Shown here piece after piece: positions 20,218 through 28,690 of a stretch of 64,000 nucleotides of DNA (the stretch's first letter is position 1; each line of letters opens with the position of its first letter). Under the pieces are notes generated by a model that saw nothing but the letters and a program-made list of their open reading frames with translations, was not told the origin of the DNA and ran no database searches. The DNA is taken from the NCBI GenBank assembly GCA_038255145.1, contig JBBSLP010000022.1:11661-75660 (forward strand), written 5' to 3'. The stretch is from WHTX01 sp038255145. GTDB lineage: Bacteria; Actinomycetota; Acidimicrobiia; Acidimicrobiales; CAIXPF01. Made by a program: the position numbers and the translations under genes.

Positions 20218-20286
20218 CCGGGCCGGCGGTCGGCCGGCGGTGGAGAGGCCGGTCCCACCTCGCGGCGGAGGGCAGACTGTCGGGCG

Positions 20287-21354
20287 ATGCGAGACGAGCT
20301 GCGCTTCGGATGGTTCATCCCCACCTCGGGCGACACCACCCGGTTGGGACAGGACCCCACCGAGATCCCCCCCGGCCTCGACCACTTCGTGGCCGTGGCC
20401 CGCGCTGCCGAGGCGGCCGGGTTCGCCTACGCCCTCGTGCCCGTGCAGACGGCGTGCTGGGACGCCTACGTGGCCTGCTCGTTCATCGCCGCCCGCACGG
20501 AAAGGCTCTCCCTGCTGCTGGCCGCCCGACCCGGCTTCGTGAACCCGACCGTGCTGGCCAAGATGATCGCCACCTTCGACCAGCTGTCGGGGGGGCGGGT
20601 CATGGTCAACCTCATCGCCGGCGGCGGCGCCGACGAGCTGGCCGCGGACGGCATGTTCCTCGACCACGACGACCGCTACGCCCTCATGGACGAGTCGGTG
20701 CAGGTGATGAAGGCGGTGTGGACCAGCCGCAGCCCGGTCGACTTCGACGGGCGCTTCGTAGGGGTGCGAGGGGCCCGGGTTCTGCCCCGGCCGCTCCAGC
20801 ACCCCCACCCGCCGTTCTACCTGGGGGGAGGGTCCGACGCGGCCAAGGCCGTGTCGGTGCGCCACTCCGACGTGCACCTCTTCTGGGGCGATCACCCCGA
20901 CCGCATCAAGGCCCAGGTGGCCGAGCTGCAGGCCCTCGAAGTGGCCTCCGACCGCGACCCCACCCACCCCCTGGCCTTCGGCATGCGCCTCCAGATCATC
21001 GTGCGCGACACCGAGGCCGAGGCCTGGGAGGCGGCCGAGGCCCTCGTCGCCGGACGGCGGGAGGCCACGGTGCGCCGGGTGGCCACCATGTGGGAGCAGT
21101 CCACCATCCAGGGCCGCCAGCAGCAGCTGTCAGGTGGGGAGGACCTCCACGTCGACGGCCACCCCCACCTGTGGGCCGGCATCGGCCTCGTCCGCCCCGG
21201 CGCCGGTGTGGCCGTCGTCGGCGATCCCCACCAGGTGGCCGCCACCCTGGGCGAGTTCGTCGACGCCGGCTGCCGCGAGTTCTGCCTGTCCGGCTACCCC
21301 CACCACACCGAGGCCACCCGGGTGGGCGAGCTCGTCCTGCCCCTCATGCGCTGA
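20287..21354 (+). CDS. LLM-class alkanesulfonate-type monooxygenase
   Basis: Flavin-dependent luciferase-like monooxygenase of 355 aa, closest to SsuD, which splits alkanesulfonates using FMNH2 from a partner reductase. Signature segments are FGWFIPTSGD at the N-terminus, LLLAARPGFVNPTVLAKMIATFD, LIAGGGADELAADG and the PPFYLGGGSDAA motif. No SsuE reductase or SsuABC transporter lies nearby, so the sulfonate role is not supported by context. The ATG at 20287 fits the family N-terminus; the frame extending to 20128 overlaps the isomerase gene. Confidence 0.87.
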   Translation: MRDELRFGWFIPTSGDTTRLGQDPTEIPPGLDHFVAVARAAEAAGFAYALVPVQTACWDAYVACSFIAARTERLSLLLAARPGFVNPTVLAKMIATFDQLSGGRVMVNLIAGGGADELAADGMFLDHDDRYALMDESVQVMKAVWTSRSPVDFDGRFVGVRGARVLPRPLQHPHPPFYLGGGSDAAKAVSVRHSDVHLFWGDHPDRIKAQVAELQALEVASDRDPTHPLAFGMRLQIIVRDTEAEAWEAAEALVAGRREATVRRVATMWEQSTIQGRQQQLSGGEDLHVDGHPHLWAGIGLVRPGAGVAVVGDPHQVAATLGEFVDAGCREFCLSGYPHHTEATRVGELVLPLMR

Positions 21355-21363
21355 CCGTGCGGG

Positions 21364-23157
21364 TCAGCTGAACTCGTCGGGGCCCTCGTCCACCGGGGCT
21401 TCGTCCACCGGGGCTTCGTCCACCGGGGTATCGGCCGACGGCGAGGTTGACGGGGGCGCCAGGGTCGGTCCGGGCTCCGGTTCCACGTCGAGCACCCGGG
21501 GCGGGCCACCGTCGCCAGGCTCCAGCGGGGGGGCTTCGAGGAGGGCTTCGCCACGGGCGGTCACGGCCCGCCACGACGGGTCCAGGGCCGGGGCGCTGAA
21601 CACCAGGCGGGGTGCGGTGCCCGCGGCCACCTCCATCTCCCACAGAAGGGCGGGGCGCTCGCCGTGCCAGCGCAGGGCGTAGGACAGGCGGTGGGGGCCC
21701 ACGGGTAGGCCGTGGACCTCGAGCCCGGTGCCCCGCCACGCCTGGCGCCACCCCGGCAACAGCTCGATGGGTCCCTCCGGCGGCTCGGCCACGAGGGCGG
21801 CCCGCACACCGAGCAGGGCCCTGGCCCCCAACCAGGGCTCGGGCCACGTCCACGTGGACGAGGCCCCCCGCAGGAGCACGTCGACCTCGTCGGGCGCAGG
21901 GGCGGGGACGGTGGGGACAGCTTCGGCGGCCAGGGCCCGTACCGCGGTGGCCGCGTCGACCTGTCCGGCCGCGGCCAGCAGGTCGCCCGCCGCGGCCAGG
22001 GCCGAGCGCCGGGCCCGGCGGGTGGGCGAGTCCACGTGGTCCCGGCGCAGGGCGCGGTCCAACAGGGCCACCGATCGGGCCAGGTCGTCGACGGCGGCCC
22101 GGGGCAACTCGACGTCGCCCGTGGCCCTCCAGTGCCCGTGCAGCGCGGCCAGGAACGACGCGGCCACGGCGGGGTTGTGGCTGGTGGCCAGCTCGGCGGT
22201 GAGGACCACCAGCAGCTGGGCGGCCTCGTCGTGATGACCCCAACCGTCGAGGGCCCGCACCGCGGCGCCCACGGCGGCGGCGCCGCCCGGGCTCTCGGTA
22301 CCGGGCTCGACCGGGCCGCGGGCGACCACGGCGCCGGCCCCCAACACCAACTGGGCTCGGGTGGCAGCCACCGCTGCCGTCCAGCTCACGTCGGGCAGTT
22401 CGACCAGGGCGGCCGCTCCCAGCTGACGGCGCCAGCCCCGGGCGACCACGTCGGCCGCCGGCAGCCCACCCAGGGCCCCGGCCGCGGGCGGGGGGCCGGA
22501 CAGGGGCACGACGGCGGTGAACGTGGTGCCGTGGGTGACGGGGTGGAGCACGGCGACCACGGGCTGGCGGGCGTGGCCGGCCACGGCCTCGTCGTCGCCC
22601 GGTTCGACGGCCTTCTCGGCCACCACCAGCTCGAAGAGGGCGTCGAGGTCGGCGGCGCCGGCCACGAAGGACGGGGTGCGGGGAGCCACCAACAGGGCGG
22701 CCCCCGCCCCGGCCCGCCACACGGCGGGGCCCTCGAAGGCCAGCTCGGAGACGGGGTTGGGCTCCAGCACCAGGGCCAGGGCGACGGGGGTGTGGGACAG
22801 GTTCTCGAGCTCGACGACCACGGCCTCGCCGCCCCCGGCCGGTCGGGCCCCGTAGACCCGCCACACGACATCGCCACCGGGGACGCGGAGCAGCGTCTCC
22901 ACCACGGGGGCGTCGGCCACCAGGCGCTGACGCACGGCCACCTCGTCGTCGAGGCGGTGCCAGCGGTCCTCGGCGCCGATCCACGGTCGCAGCGTCAACG
23001 TCGGCGTGCGCACCGCACCGTGGGCGTCGACCTCGACGGGCACGGTGGCGTCGAGCACGCCGGTGGCCGTGGCCCCCGGCTCCCGGGTGGGACTGGGGGC
23101 CGACGTGGTCCCGGGGTGGCGGCGCGACAGGGGGCCGAAGCGTCGACGCTGGGTCAC
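21364..23157 (-). CDS. Large hypothetical protein with acidic C-terminal repeats
   Basis: Unrecognised 597-aa protein with no signal peptide or membrane helix. Residues ~40-260 look beta-rich (RTPTLTLRPW, VVVELENLSHTPVALALVL), ~270-420 helical (RALDGWGHHDEAAQLLVVL, alpha-toroid-like), and ~430-560 beta-rich again with many Trp. This beta/alpha/beta order recalls carbohydrate-active six-hairpin enzymes, but I cannot place it in a family. The C-terminus repeats PVDEA three times from a 15-bp DNA repeat. GTG start at 23157. It sits between the monooxygenase (convergent) and gpsA (same strand, 85 nt upstream). Confidence 0.7.
   Translation of the reverse strand: MTQRRRFGPLSRRHPGTTSAPSPTREPGATATGVLDATVPVEVDAHGAVRTPTLTLRPWIGAEDRWHRLDDEVAVRQRLVADAPVVETLLRVPGGDVVWRVYGARPAGGGEAVVVELENLSHTPVALALVLEPNPVSELAFEGPAVWRAGAGAALLVAPRTPSFVAGAADLDALFELVVAEKAVEPGDDEAVAGHARQPVVAVLHPVTHGTTFTAVVPLSGPPPAAGALGGLPAADVVARGWRRQLGAAALVELPDVSWTAAVAATRAQLVLGAGAVVARGPVEPGTESPGGAAAVGAAVRALDGWGHHDEAAQLLVVLTAELATSHNPAVAASFLAALHGHWRATGDVELPRAAVDDLARSVALLDRALRRDHVDSPTRRARRSALAAAGDLLAAAGQVDAATAVRALAAEAVPTVPAPAPDEVDVLLRGASSTWTWPEPWLGARALLGVRAALVAEPPEGPIELLPGWRQAWRGTGLEVHGLPVGPHRLSYALRWHGERPALLWEMEVAAGTAPRLVFSAPALDPSWRAVTARGEALLEAPPLEPGDGGPPRVLDVEPEPGPTLAPPSTSPSADTPVDEAPVDEAPVDEGPDEFS
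21387..21431. repeat. 15-bp tandem repeat, 3 copies, within the 597-aa protein gene
   Basis: CGTCCACCGGGGCTT at 21387 and 21402, and a two-base variant at 21417; it encodes the PVDEA tail. Confidence 0.85.
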
Positions 23158-23242
23158 GCGGCCACGCCTGTGGCGACGACGCTGACGGGGGCGGGGGTCA
23201 GGGTCGGCGTCAGGGCCAGGGCGGGGATCAGCAGTGCCGCGG

Positions 23243-24244
23243 TCACCGGTCGCCCTGCTCGGGCTTGGGCGATCGCCGCAGCAGACCGCGGTAGGCCTCG
23301 TAAGGAGATCGCCCCCGGTTCACGACGGCGTCCATCTCCGAACAGATGGGCAGGTCCACGCCGAACTCGCGGGCCAGTTCCATGGCCACACCCGTGGTGG
23401 CCACGCCTTCCGCCACCTGGTCCATCTCGGCCAGCACCTCGTCCAGGCGCCGACCCTTGCCCAGCTGCTCGCCCACGTAGCGGTTGCGGGACTGCTTGGA
23501 GACGCAGGTGGCCACCAGGTCGCCCATGCCGGCCAGGCTGGAGAACGTCTCGGCCCGACCACCCATGGCCACGCCCAGGCGGGTGATCTCGGCCAGACCC
23601 CGGGTGATGACCGCAGCCCGGGTGTTGTCGCCCGTGCCCAACCCGTCGGCCATGCCCGAGGCCAGGGCGATCACGTTCTTCAACGCCCCGGCCAGCTCGC
23701 AGCCGACGACGTCGGGGTTGGTGTAGACGCGGAACAGGTCCGAGGAGAACACCCGCTGCAGGACCTCGGCCACGTTGGCCTGGTCCATGGCCACCACCGC
23801 GGCGGCGGCGTCGCCGGCCAGGATCTCCTTGGCCAGGTTGGGCCCCGTCAGCACGCCGGCGGGGTGCCCGGGCAGGACCTCGGCCACGATCTCGGTCATG
23901 CGCAGGTTGCTGACGGCCTCGAGGCCCTTGGTCAAGCTGACCACGGGCACCCAGGGGCGCAGGTGCTCGGCCGCCTCCTCGAGGGTGGCCCGGAAGCCAT
24001 GGGAGGGCACGGCCATGACGAGCACGTCGGCCTCGCTGACCGCGTCGGCCAGGTCAGACGTGGCCCGCAACGAGTCGGTGAGCTCGTACCCGGGCAGGTA
24101 GATGCTGTTGCGGTGCTCCTTGTGGATCTCGACGGCCAGGTCGGGCCGTCGAGCCCACACGGTCGCATGCGTGTTCTTGGCGGCCAGGGAGGCCACCGTC
24201 GTGCCCCACGAACCGGCGCCGACCACCACCACCCGGATGTTCAT
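23243..24244 (-). CDS. gpsA: NAD(P)-dependent glycerol-3-phosphate dehydrogenase
   Basis: GpsA (333 aa) reduces dihydroxyacetone phosphate to sn-glycerol-3-phosphate for phospholipid synthesis. The N-terminal dinucleotide motif is VVGAGSWGTTVA, the substrate/catalytic region is LTGPNLAKEI and ELAGALKNVIALASGMADGL with the catalytic Lys, and SRNRYVGE and VAEGVATT follow at the C-terminus. Full length for the family. A TAGGGT box lies about 50 nt upstream of the ATG. In many Acidimicrobiia gpsA is near cofC, and cofC here is divergent 170 nt away. Confidence 0.95.
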   Translation of the reverse strand: MNIRVVVVGAGSWGTTVASLAAKNTHATVWARRPDLAVEIHKEHRNSIYLPGYELTDSLRATSDLADAVSEADVLVMAVPSHGFRATLEEAAEHLRPWVPVVSLTKGLEAVSNLRMTEIVAEVLPGHPAGVLTGPNLAKEILAGDAAAAVVAMDQANVAEVLQRVFSSDLFRVYTNPDVVGCELAGALKNVIALASGMADGLGTGDNTRAAVITRGLAEITRLGVAMGGRAETFSSLAGMGDLVATCVSKQSRNRYVGEQLGKGRRLDEVLAEMDQVAEGVATTGVAMELAREFGVDLPICSEMDAVVNRGRSPYEAYRGLLRRSPKPEQGDR

Positions 24245-24401
24245 GGCTGCATCATCTCGGTGAGGGTCCTCCGCCGTCCGTTCGTCGCGCCAACCCTAGT
24301 GACCGCCGCCACCGACCCTGAACGCACGGCCCCAAGACGCAGGAGCCACGACGCCGACGCCCGACATGCCGCCGGCGGCATGTCACCGTCCCGGCGCGAC
24401 C

Positions 24402-24407
24402 TAGGCT
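24402..24407 (+). promoter_or_regulatory. -10 box of cofC
   Basis: TAGGCT, 7 nt before GTG 24415. Confidence 0.55.
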
Positions 24408-24414
24408 CCGGCCC

Positions 24415-25020
24415 GTGACGAGGACACCACCGCCGCCCGTCGCGTCGGTGCTGGTGCCGGTCAAGGCGTTCTCGCAGGCCAAGCGGCGACTGGCCGAGGC
24501 CCTGCCCCCCTCCGAACGGGCCGCCCTGGCCCGGCGCATGGCCACCGGCGTGATCGCCGCGGCCGCCCCCCTGCCCGTGGCCGTGGTGTGCGACGACGAC
24601 GAGGTGGCCGAGTGGGCGGCATCGCTGGGGGCCGAGGTGCTGTGGCGGCCCGGCCAGGGCCTGAACCCGGCCGTCACCGACGGCGTGGCCACGCTGGGGG
24701 CCCGGGGGGTGACCCGGGTGGTGGTGGCCCACGGTGACCTGCCCCTGGCCCGCCAACTGGCATGGGTGGCCGCCTTCCCCGGGGTCACCATCGTGCCCGA
24801 CCGTCGCGACGAGGGCACCAACGTGATGTGCGTGCCCGCATCGGCCGGTTTCACCTTCTCCTACGGCGGCGGGTCGTTCCGGCGCCACGCGGCCGAGGCC
24901 CGCCGCCTGGGCCGGGGCCTGCGGGTGGTCCGCGACCCCCTGCTGGGCTGGGACGTCGACCTGCCCGTCGACCTCGTCCTGCCCGGGGGCGGGGGCGGGC
25001 TGCCCCGCGGATCGCGGTGA
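24415..25020 (+). CDS. cofC: 2-phospho-L-lactate (phosphoenolpyruvate) guanylyltransferase, F420 biosynthesis
   Basis: CofC/FbiD (201 aa) charges 2-phospholactate or, in actinobacteria, phosphoenolpyruvate with GTP to start coenzyme F420 synthesis. The GT-A-like nucleotidyltransferase pattern is clear: VLVPVKAFSQAKRRLAEAL (G-less N-terminal loop), VVCDDDEVAEWA, the LNPAVTDGV turn, VVAHGDLPLA, and DRRDEGTNVMCVP. The end is a Gly-rich tail. The presence of this gene implies F420-dependent enzymes elsewhere; the cofD/cofE genes are not in the window. Confidence 0.93.
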   Translation: MTRTPPPPVASVLVPVKAFSQAKRRLAEALPPSERAALARRMATGVIAAAAPLPVAVVCDDDEVAEWAASLGAEVLWRPGQGLNPAVTDGVATLGARGVTRVVVAHGDLPLARQLAWVAAFPGVTIVPDRRDEGTNVMCVPASAGFTFSYGGGSFRRHAAEARRLGRGLRVVRDPLLGWDVDLPVDLVLPGGGGGLPRGSR

Positions 25021-25118
25021 ACATCCCCGTGAGCGCCCGGTCGACCACCTGGTGAGCTGGACGGATGGGCCGGGCGGGCCGGTGGCGAGGCGAGACCTCT
25101 CCGGGGACACCGTGCCCG

Positions 25119-25124
25119 TAACAT
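25119..25124 (+). promoter_or_regulatory. -10 box of the PIG-L gene
   Basis: TAACAT, 7 nt before GTG 25132. Confidence 0.55.
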
Positions 25125-25131
25125 CCCCCCG

Positions 25132-25914
25132 GTGACGACCGCCCCCCTCGACCACGGCGCGCCCGCCGACACCATCTCGGTGGACCTCGACACCCCGCGG
25201 CGGGCCCTGGCCATCGGCGCCCACCCCGACGACATCGAGTTCGGCTGCGGCGCCACCCTGGCCAAGTGGGCGGCGGCCGGTTGCGTGGTCAGCCACCTGG
25301 TGTGCACCGACGGCTCCAAGGGCACCTGGGACGTCCACGCCGATCTGGCCGCCCTGGTGGTGACCCGCCAGCGCGAGCAGCGGGCCGCCGCCGCCGCGGT
25401 GGGGGGCACCGGCGAGGTCGTGTTCCTGGGCTGGCCCGACGGCGAGCTCGACTCGGGCCTGCGCCAGCGCTGGCAGATCGCCTACTGGATCCGCCGCCTG
25501 CAGCCCGACGTCGTCCTCGGCCACGACCCGTGGAAGCGCTACCGGTTGCACCCCGACCACCGCCACGCCGGCTTCCTGACCGTCGACGGCGTCGTGGCCG
25601 CCCGCGACCCCCACTTCTTCCCCGAGCAGGATCTGGCCCACCACCGGCCCCGGACCCTGCTCCTGTTCGAGGCCGACGAGCCCGACCACGTCGAGAGCAC
25701 CGTGGGCTTCGCCGCCGCCAAGGTCGACGCGCTCCTGGCCCACGAGAGCCAGTTCGAGACGACCATGGGCATCGGCGTGGACGGATCGGGCGCCGAGGCG
25801 GCACGACAGCAACGGTCGGCCTTCACCGACACCATCGAATCCCGCCTGCGCGACCACGGCGCCCTCGCCGGGGTGCCCGAGGGCGAGGCCTTCAAGGCCA
25901 TCACCCAGCTCTGA
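25132..25914 (+). CDS. PIG-L family N-acetylglucosaminyl-type deacetylase
   Basis: Zn-dependent PIG-L deacetylase, 260 aa, related to MshB and Mca of mycothiol metabolism. Metal site: AHPDDIEFG near residue 38 and the later HPDHRHAG. Other family features are TDGSKGTW, RQREQRAAAAAVG and FLGWPDGEL. Whether it acts on GlcNAc-inositol (MshB), mycothiol conjugates (Mca) or another N-acetyl sugar cannot be told; the mycothiol genes are not nearby. It leads a four-gene same-strand run with DUF429 and the lipid kinase, but an 17-nt gap separates it from DUF429. Confidence 0.9.
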   Translation: MTTAPLDHGAPADTISVDLDTPRRALAIGAHPDDIEFGCGATLAKWAAAGCVVSHLVCTDGSKGTWDVHADLAALVVTRQREQRAAAAAVGGTGEVVFLGWPDGELDSGLRQRWQIAYWIRRLQPDVVLGHDPWKRYRLHPDHRHAGFLTVDGVVAARDPHFFPEQDLAHHRPRTLLLFEADEPDHVESTVGFAAAKVDALLAHESQFETTMGIGVDGSGAEAARQQRSAFTDTIESRLRDHGALAGVPEGEAFKAITQL

Positions 25915-25931
25915 GGCCCCGACCCCATCAC

Positions 25932-26654
25932 ATGACCCTCGTCGACCACCGCCCGCCTTCCTCCCACCACGCCGCCGTTGCCGGCATCGACGGTTGCCGA
26001 GCCGGTTGGGTGGTGGCGCGCCTGGGGGCGACCGACGAGCGGCCGTCGGTGACCATGGTGGCCGACCTCGGCCCTGTGGCCCACGACGTCGCCACCGGCG
26101 CCTTGACCCACGTGGCCATCGACATGCCCATCGGTCTGCCCGATCGCGGCTCGCGGCAATGCGACATCGCCGCCCGCCGCCTGCTCGGACCCCGCCGCTC
26201 CTCGGTGTTCCCGGCGCCGGTGCGGGCCACCGTAGGCGCGGCCAGCTACCCCGAGGCCCTGGTCCGGTCGCGGGCCAGTGCCGGCGTGGGGCTGTCCAAG
26301 CAGGCCTACAACCTGCTGGCCAGCATCGCCGAGGTCGAGGCCGTGGTCCGCCGCCTGGGCCAGCGCCAGGTGACCGAGACCCACCCCGAGCTGGCCTTCG
26401 CCGCCCTCAACGGCGGCCCCCTGGCCGAGCCCAAGCGCCATCCGCGGGGGGCGGCCACCCGGGCCCGACTGCTGGCCGGGGCCTTCCCCGGCATCACCGC
26501 CGTGCTCGAGTGCCGCCTGCGTGGTGCCCGCCACGACGACGTGGCCGACGCCTGCGCCCTGGCGTGGTCGGCCCGACGCCTGCTCGCGGGCACGGCCACC
26601 ATCCTCGGGGGCGACACCGACGCCACCGGCCTGCGCATGGAGATCGCCTGGTGA
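25932..26654 (+). CDS. DUF429 protein (RNase H-like fold)
   Basis: DUF429 family protein of 240 aa, predicted to have an RNase H-like fold, function unknown. Motifs: GIDGCRAGWVVA, then IDMPIGLPD, PRRSSVFPAPVR, LSKQAYNLLASIAEVEA, TETHPELAFAALNGG and the closing RHDDVADACALAWSA with acidic residues. It starts 17 nt after the PIG-L stop and overlaps the lipid kinase start by GTGA, implying one transcript. Confidence 0.88.
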   Translation: MTLVDHRPPSSHHAAVAGIDGCRAGWVVARLGATDERPSVTMVADLGPVAHDVATGALTHVAIDMPIGLPDRGSRQCDIAARRLLGPRRSSVFPAPVRATVGAASYPEALVRSRASAGVGLSKQAYNLLASIAEVEAVVRRLGQRQVTETHPELAFAALNGGPLAEPKRHPRGAATRARLLAGAFPGITAVLECRLRGARHDDVADACALAWSARRLLAGTATILGGDTDATGLRMEIAW

Positions 26655-27580
26655 CCGGCCCCGCCGTGGTGATCGTGGCCCACCCCTTCGCCCGGGGCGC
26701 CCACGAGGGCACCCGCAACCAGGTGGTGCGCATCTGGTGGAGCGTGGGTGCCGTCGAGGTCCACCTGACCACGGGTTACAAGGACGGCGCCCGGGCGGCC
26801 CGGGCCGCGGCCGAGGCCGGCGCCCGGGTGGTGGTGGCCCTGGGCGGGGACGGCACGTTCAACTCGGTGGCCAGCGGGCTGATCGGCACCGACGCCGCCT
26901 TCGCCCCCATCCCCGCGGGCTCGACCAACGTGTTGACCCGGGCCCTGGGCCTGCCCAACGACCCCCTGTCGGTGTCCCGGACCCTGGCCGCGGCGGCCAT
27001 CAACGGGGTCGAGGCCATCCTGCCCGTGGGCCGGGTCGGCCCCCACGTCTTCCTTTCCAACGCCGGCGTGGGCTTCGACGCCCAGGTCGTGCAGATGGCC
27101 GAGTCCCACCCGACCATCAAGCGCCTGTCGGGACCCGGGGCCTACGCCTGGGCCACGGCCCGCACGTTGGGTCTGCGGCGCCGCAGCTTCAGCGTCACCG
27201 TCGAGGACGCCGAAGAGGCGTTCAGCGCCCAGTTCCTCAGCGTGCAGAACGTGTCGCCCTACACCTACGTCGGTCGTCGTGCCCTCGAGGTGGCCAGCGG
27301 CAACCACGGCATCCTGCCCGGCTTCACCCTGCTGGCCGTCCCCCGGGTCTCGCTGTTCTCCCTGGCCAAGCTGGTGGGTGGCGCCCTGCGCCACCCCCTC
27401 GAGGGCACCAGGCTGGGTGGTGAGGCAGCTGTGTTGGGCAACGTGGCCCGCGTCGAGGTGGAGGCCACCGCCGAACTGCCCCTGCAGGTGGACGGCGAGC
27501 CCGTGGTCGGCGGTCGAGCCGTGCGCTTCGAGCGGGCCGTCGAGACCCTGCGCCTGTACCTGCCGGCCCGCCTGGCCTAG
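26651..27580 (+). CDS. Diacylglycerol kinase-family lipid kinase
   Basis: Lipid kinase of 309 aa in the DagK/YegS family, phosphorylating diacylglycerol or a related lipid, or sphingosine-like substrate. The catalytic-domain signature VVALGGDGTFNSVASGL is intact, followed by PIPAGSTNVLTRALGLP and, in the C-terminal domain, NAGVGFDAQVV. GTG start at 26651 overlaps the DUF429 stop. It converges with the HIT gene and the two stop codons overlap by 4 nt. Confidence 0.92.
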   Translation: MTGPAVVIVAHPFARGAHEGTRNQVVRIWWSVGAVEVHLTTGYKDGARAARAAAEAGARVVVALGGDGTFNSVASGLIGTDAAFAPIPAGSTNVLTRALGLPNDPLSVSRTLAAAAINGVEAILPVGRVGPHVFLSNAGVGFDAQVVQMAESHPTIKRLSGPGAYAWATARTLGLRRRSFSVTVEDAEEAFSAQFLSVQNVSPYTYVGRRALEVASGNHGILPGFTLLAVPRVSLFSLAKLVGGALRHPLEGTRLGGEAAVLGNVARVEVEATAELPLQVDGEPVVGGRAVRFERAVETLRLYLPARLA

Positions 27581-28020
27581 CCCTCCCCCGCCTCCGCCTC
27601 GGCCAGGGCGGCACGGATGCGGGCGGCCACATTCGCGGCTTCGGCCTCGTCCGCGTAGCGGGTACGGGGCCAGAAGAAGCCCCGCAGGCCGTCGCCCTTG
27701 GTGCGCGGCACCACGTGGACGTGCAGGTGGGGCACGCTCTGGCTGACGCGGTTGTTCATGGCCACGAAGGTGCCCTGGGCGCCGAGGGCGGCCTGGACGG
27801 CCCGGCTCACCGCTTGGACGCGGGCGAAGAACGGCCCCACCTGGTCAGCGGGCAGCTCGTCGAGCGTCTCGATGTGGGTTCGGGGCACCACCAGTACGTG
27901 TCCCGGGAACAAGGGTTTCACATCCAGGAAACCAAGGACCCCTACCTCGTGGACTACAAGGTGGGCAGGGGCCTCGCCAGAGGCGATGGTGCAGAACGCA
28001 CAGGGCCGGGCGCGGCTCAT
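27577..28020 (-). CDS. HIT-family nucleotide hydrolase/transferase
   Basis: HIT protein of 147 aa. Near the N-terminus is CAFCTIASGEAPAHLV; the histidine triad is HLHVHVVPR, giving the catalytic His that forms a nucleotidyl intermediate. FPGHVLVVPRTHIETLDEL is the usual beta-strand/substrate segment. Members hydrolyse AMP-lysine, Ap4A or dinucleotides; which one is not clear. It is convergent with the lipid kinase and divergent from the WhiB gene. Confidence 0.92.
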   Translation of the reverse strand: MSRARPCAFCTIASGEAPAHLVVHEVGVLGFLDVKPLFPGHVLVVPRTHIETLDELPADQVGPFFARVQAVSRAVQAALGAQGTFVAMNNRVSQSVPHLHVHVVPRTKGDGLRGFFWPRTRYADEAEAANVAARIRAALAEAEAGEG

Positions 28021-28031
28021 CTGGCAGGCCC

Positions 28032-28060
28032 TTCACATCCCTTGGAGTTCGCACTAAATT
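28032..28060 (+). promoter_or_regulatory. sigma-70-like promoter of whiB
   Basis: TTCACA (28032-28037), a 17-nt spacer and TAAATT (28055-28060), about 48 nt before the ATG at 28108. Unlike its neighbours this gene appears to have a leader. Confidence 0.5.
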
Positions 28061-28107
28061 CCGGGATCGGGGGTGTGCAGCTGGACCGGAGAGGACAGGA
28101 CGTCACG

Positions 28108-28560
28108 ATGGGCGAGACCGTAGTGTCACTACTTGATCCAGCAGTACGTGTTGATCCAGCAGTACGTGTTGATCCAGCAGTACGGGTGGATCCAGGAGTA
28201 CGGGTCGATCCAGCACTACGGGTTGATCCAGGAACGCACCTGGACCCAGGGCCACAGACGCCTGGTTGGGAGCAGCAGGAGTGGATGACCCTGGGCGACT
28301 GCCGCGACAAGACCCGGATCTTCTTCGCCCCCCACGCTGAACGACCTCAGGCTCGGATCCGACGTGAGGCCCAGGCCCGGATCATCTGCCAGTCGTGTCC
28401 GGTGCTGACCGAGTGCCGCAGCTACGCCCGCGTGCACCGGGAGTACGGCTTCTGGGGTGGTGAGTCCGAGGAGGACCGCGCCAAGGCCGGCTACGCCGTG
28501 CCCTGGCCCGTGGGGGTCAACCGGCGTCGCCAACAGCAGTCGGCCCTGGCCGCGGGCTGA
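28108..28560 (+). CDS. WhiB-family Fe-S transcription regulator with hexapeptide-repeat N-terminus
   Basis: WhiB-like protein of 150 aa. Cysteines C65, C94, C97 and C103 (C-x28-C-x2-C-x5-C) should hold a [4Fe-4S] cluster, and GFWGG is the turn that precedes the basic DNA-binding tail (NRRRQQQ). WhiB proteins bind the sigma factor and respond to O2 or NO. Unusual: residues 10-45 are six copies of DPAVRV-like hexapeptides from an 18-bp DNA repeat, preceding the normal WQ-rich start of the domain. AGGA lies 7 nt before the ATG. A start at 28285 (MTLGDC) would omit the repeats. Confidence 0.9.
   Translation: MGETVVSLLDPAVRVDPAVRVDPAVRVDPGVRVDPALRVDPGTHLDPGPQTPGWEQQEWMTLGDCRDKTRIFFAPHAERPQARIRREAQARIICQSCPVLTECRSYARVHREYGFWGGESEEDRAKAGYAVPWPVGVNRRRQQQSALAAG
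28135..28242. repeat. 18-bp tandem repeat, 6 copies, in whiB
   Basis: Units begin at 28135, 28153, 28171, 28189, 28207 and 28225; the first two are identical and later ones drift, the last most (encoding DPGTHL). The codons (GTA, CGT, GTT, GAT) are unlike the GC-ending codons of the rest of the window. Confidence 0.95.
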
Positions 28561-28564
28561 GGCT

Positions 28565-28584
28565 CCGACGCCTACGGGCGTCGG
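28565..28584 (+). terminator. Hairpin after whiB
   Basis: CCGACGCC-TACG-GGCGTCGG, a perfect 8-bp stem that begins 5 nt after the whiB stop. Confidence 0.6.
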
Positions 28585-28690
28585 TGTCATGGGCCAGGAC
28601 GTCACACCTCGTCCGTAAGGTCCGGCCAGGGTCGTGATCCCCCTCGAGGGTCGCTTGAACACCACGTTCGAGAAGCCTCGAGGTCCAGCC

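Noticed and set aside
28135..28242. CRISPR array
   Set aside because: Tandem 18-bp units with no spacers and in-frame coding; no cas genes.
28634..28690. GTG 28634 as start of the hypothetical gene after whiB
   Set aside because: The extra 19 residues have weak codon bias, and ATG 28691 has a plausible binding site, though it is not excluded.
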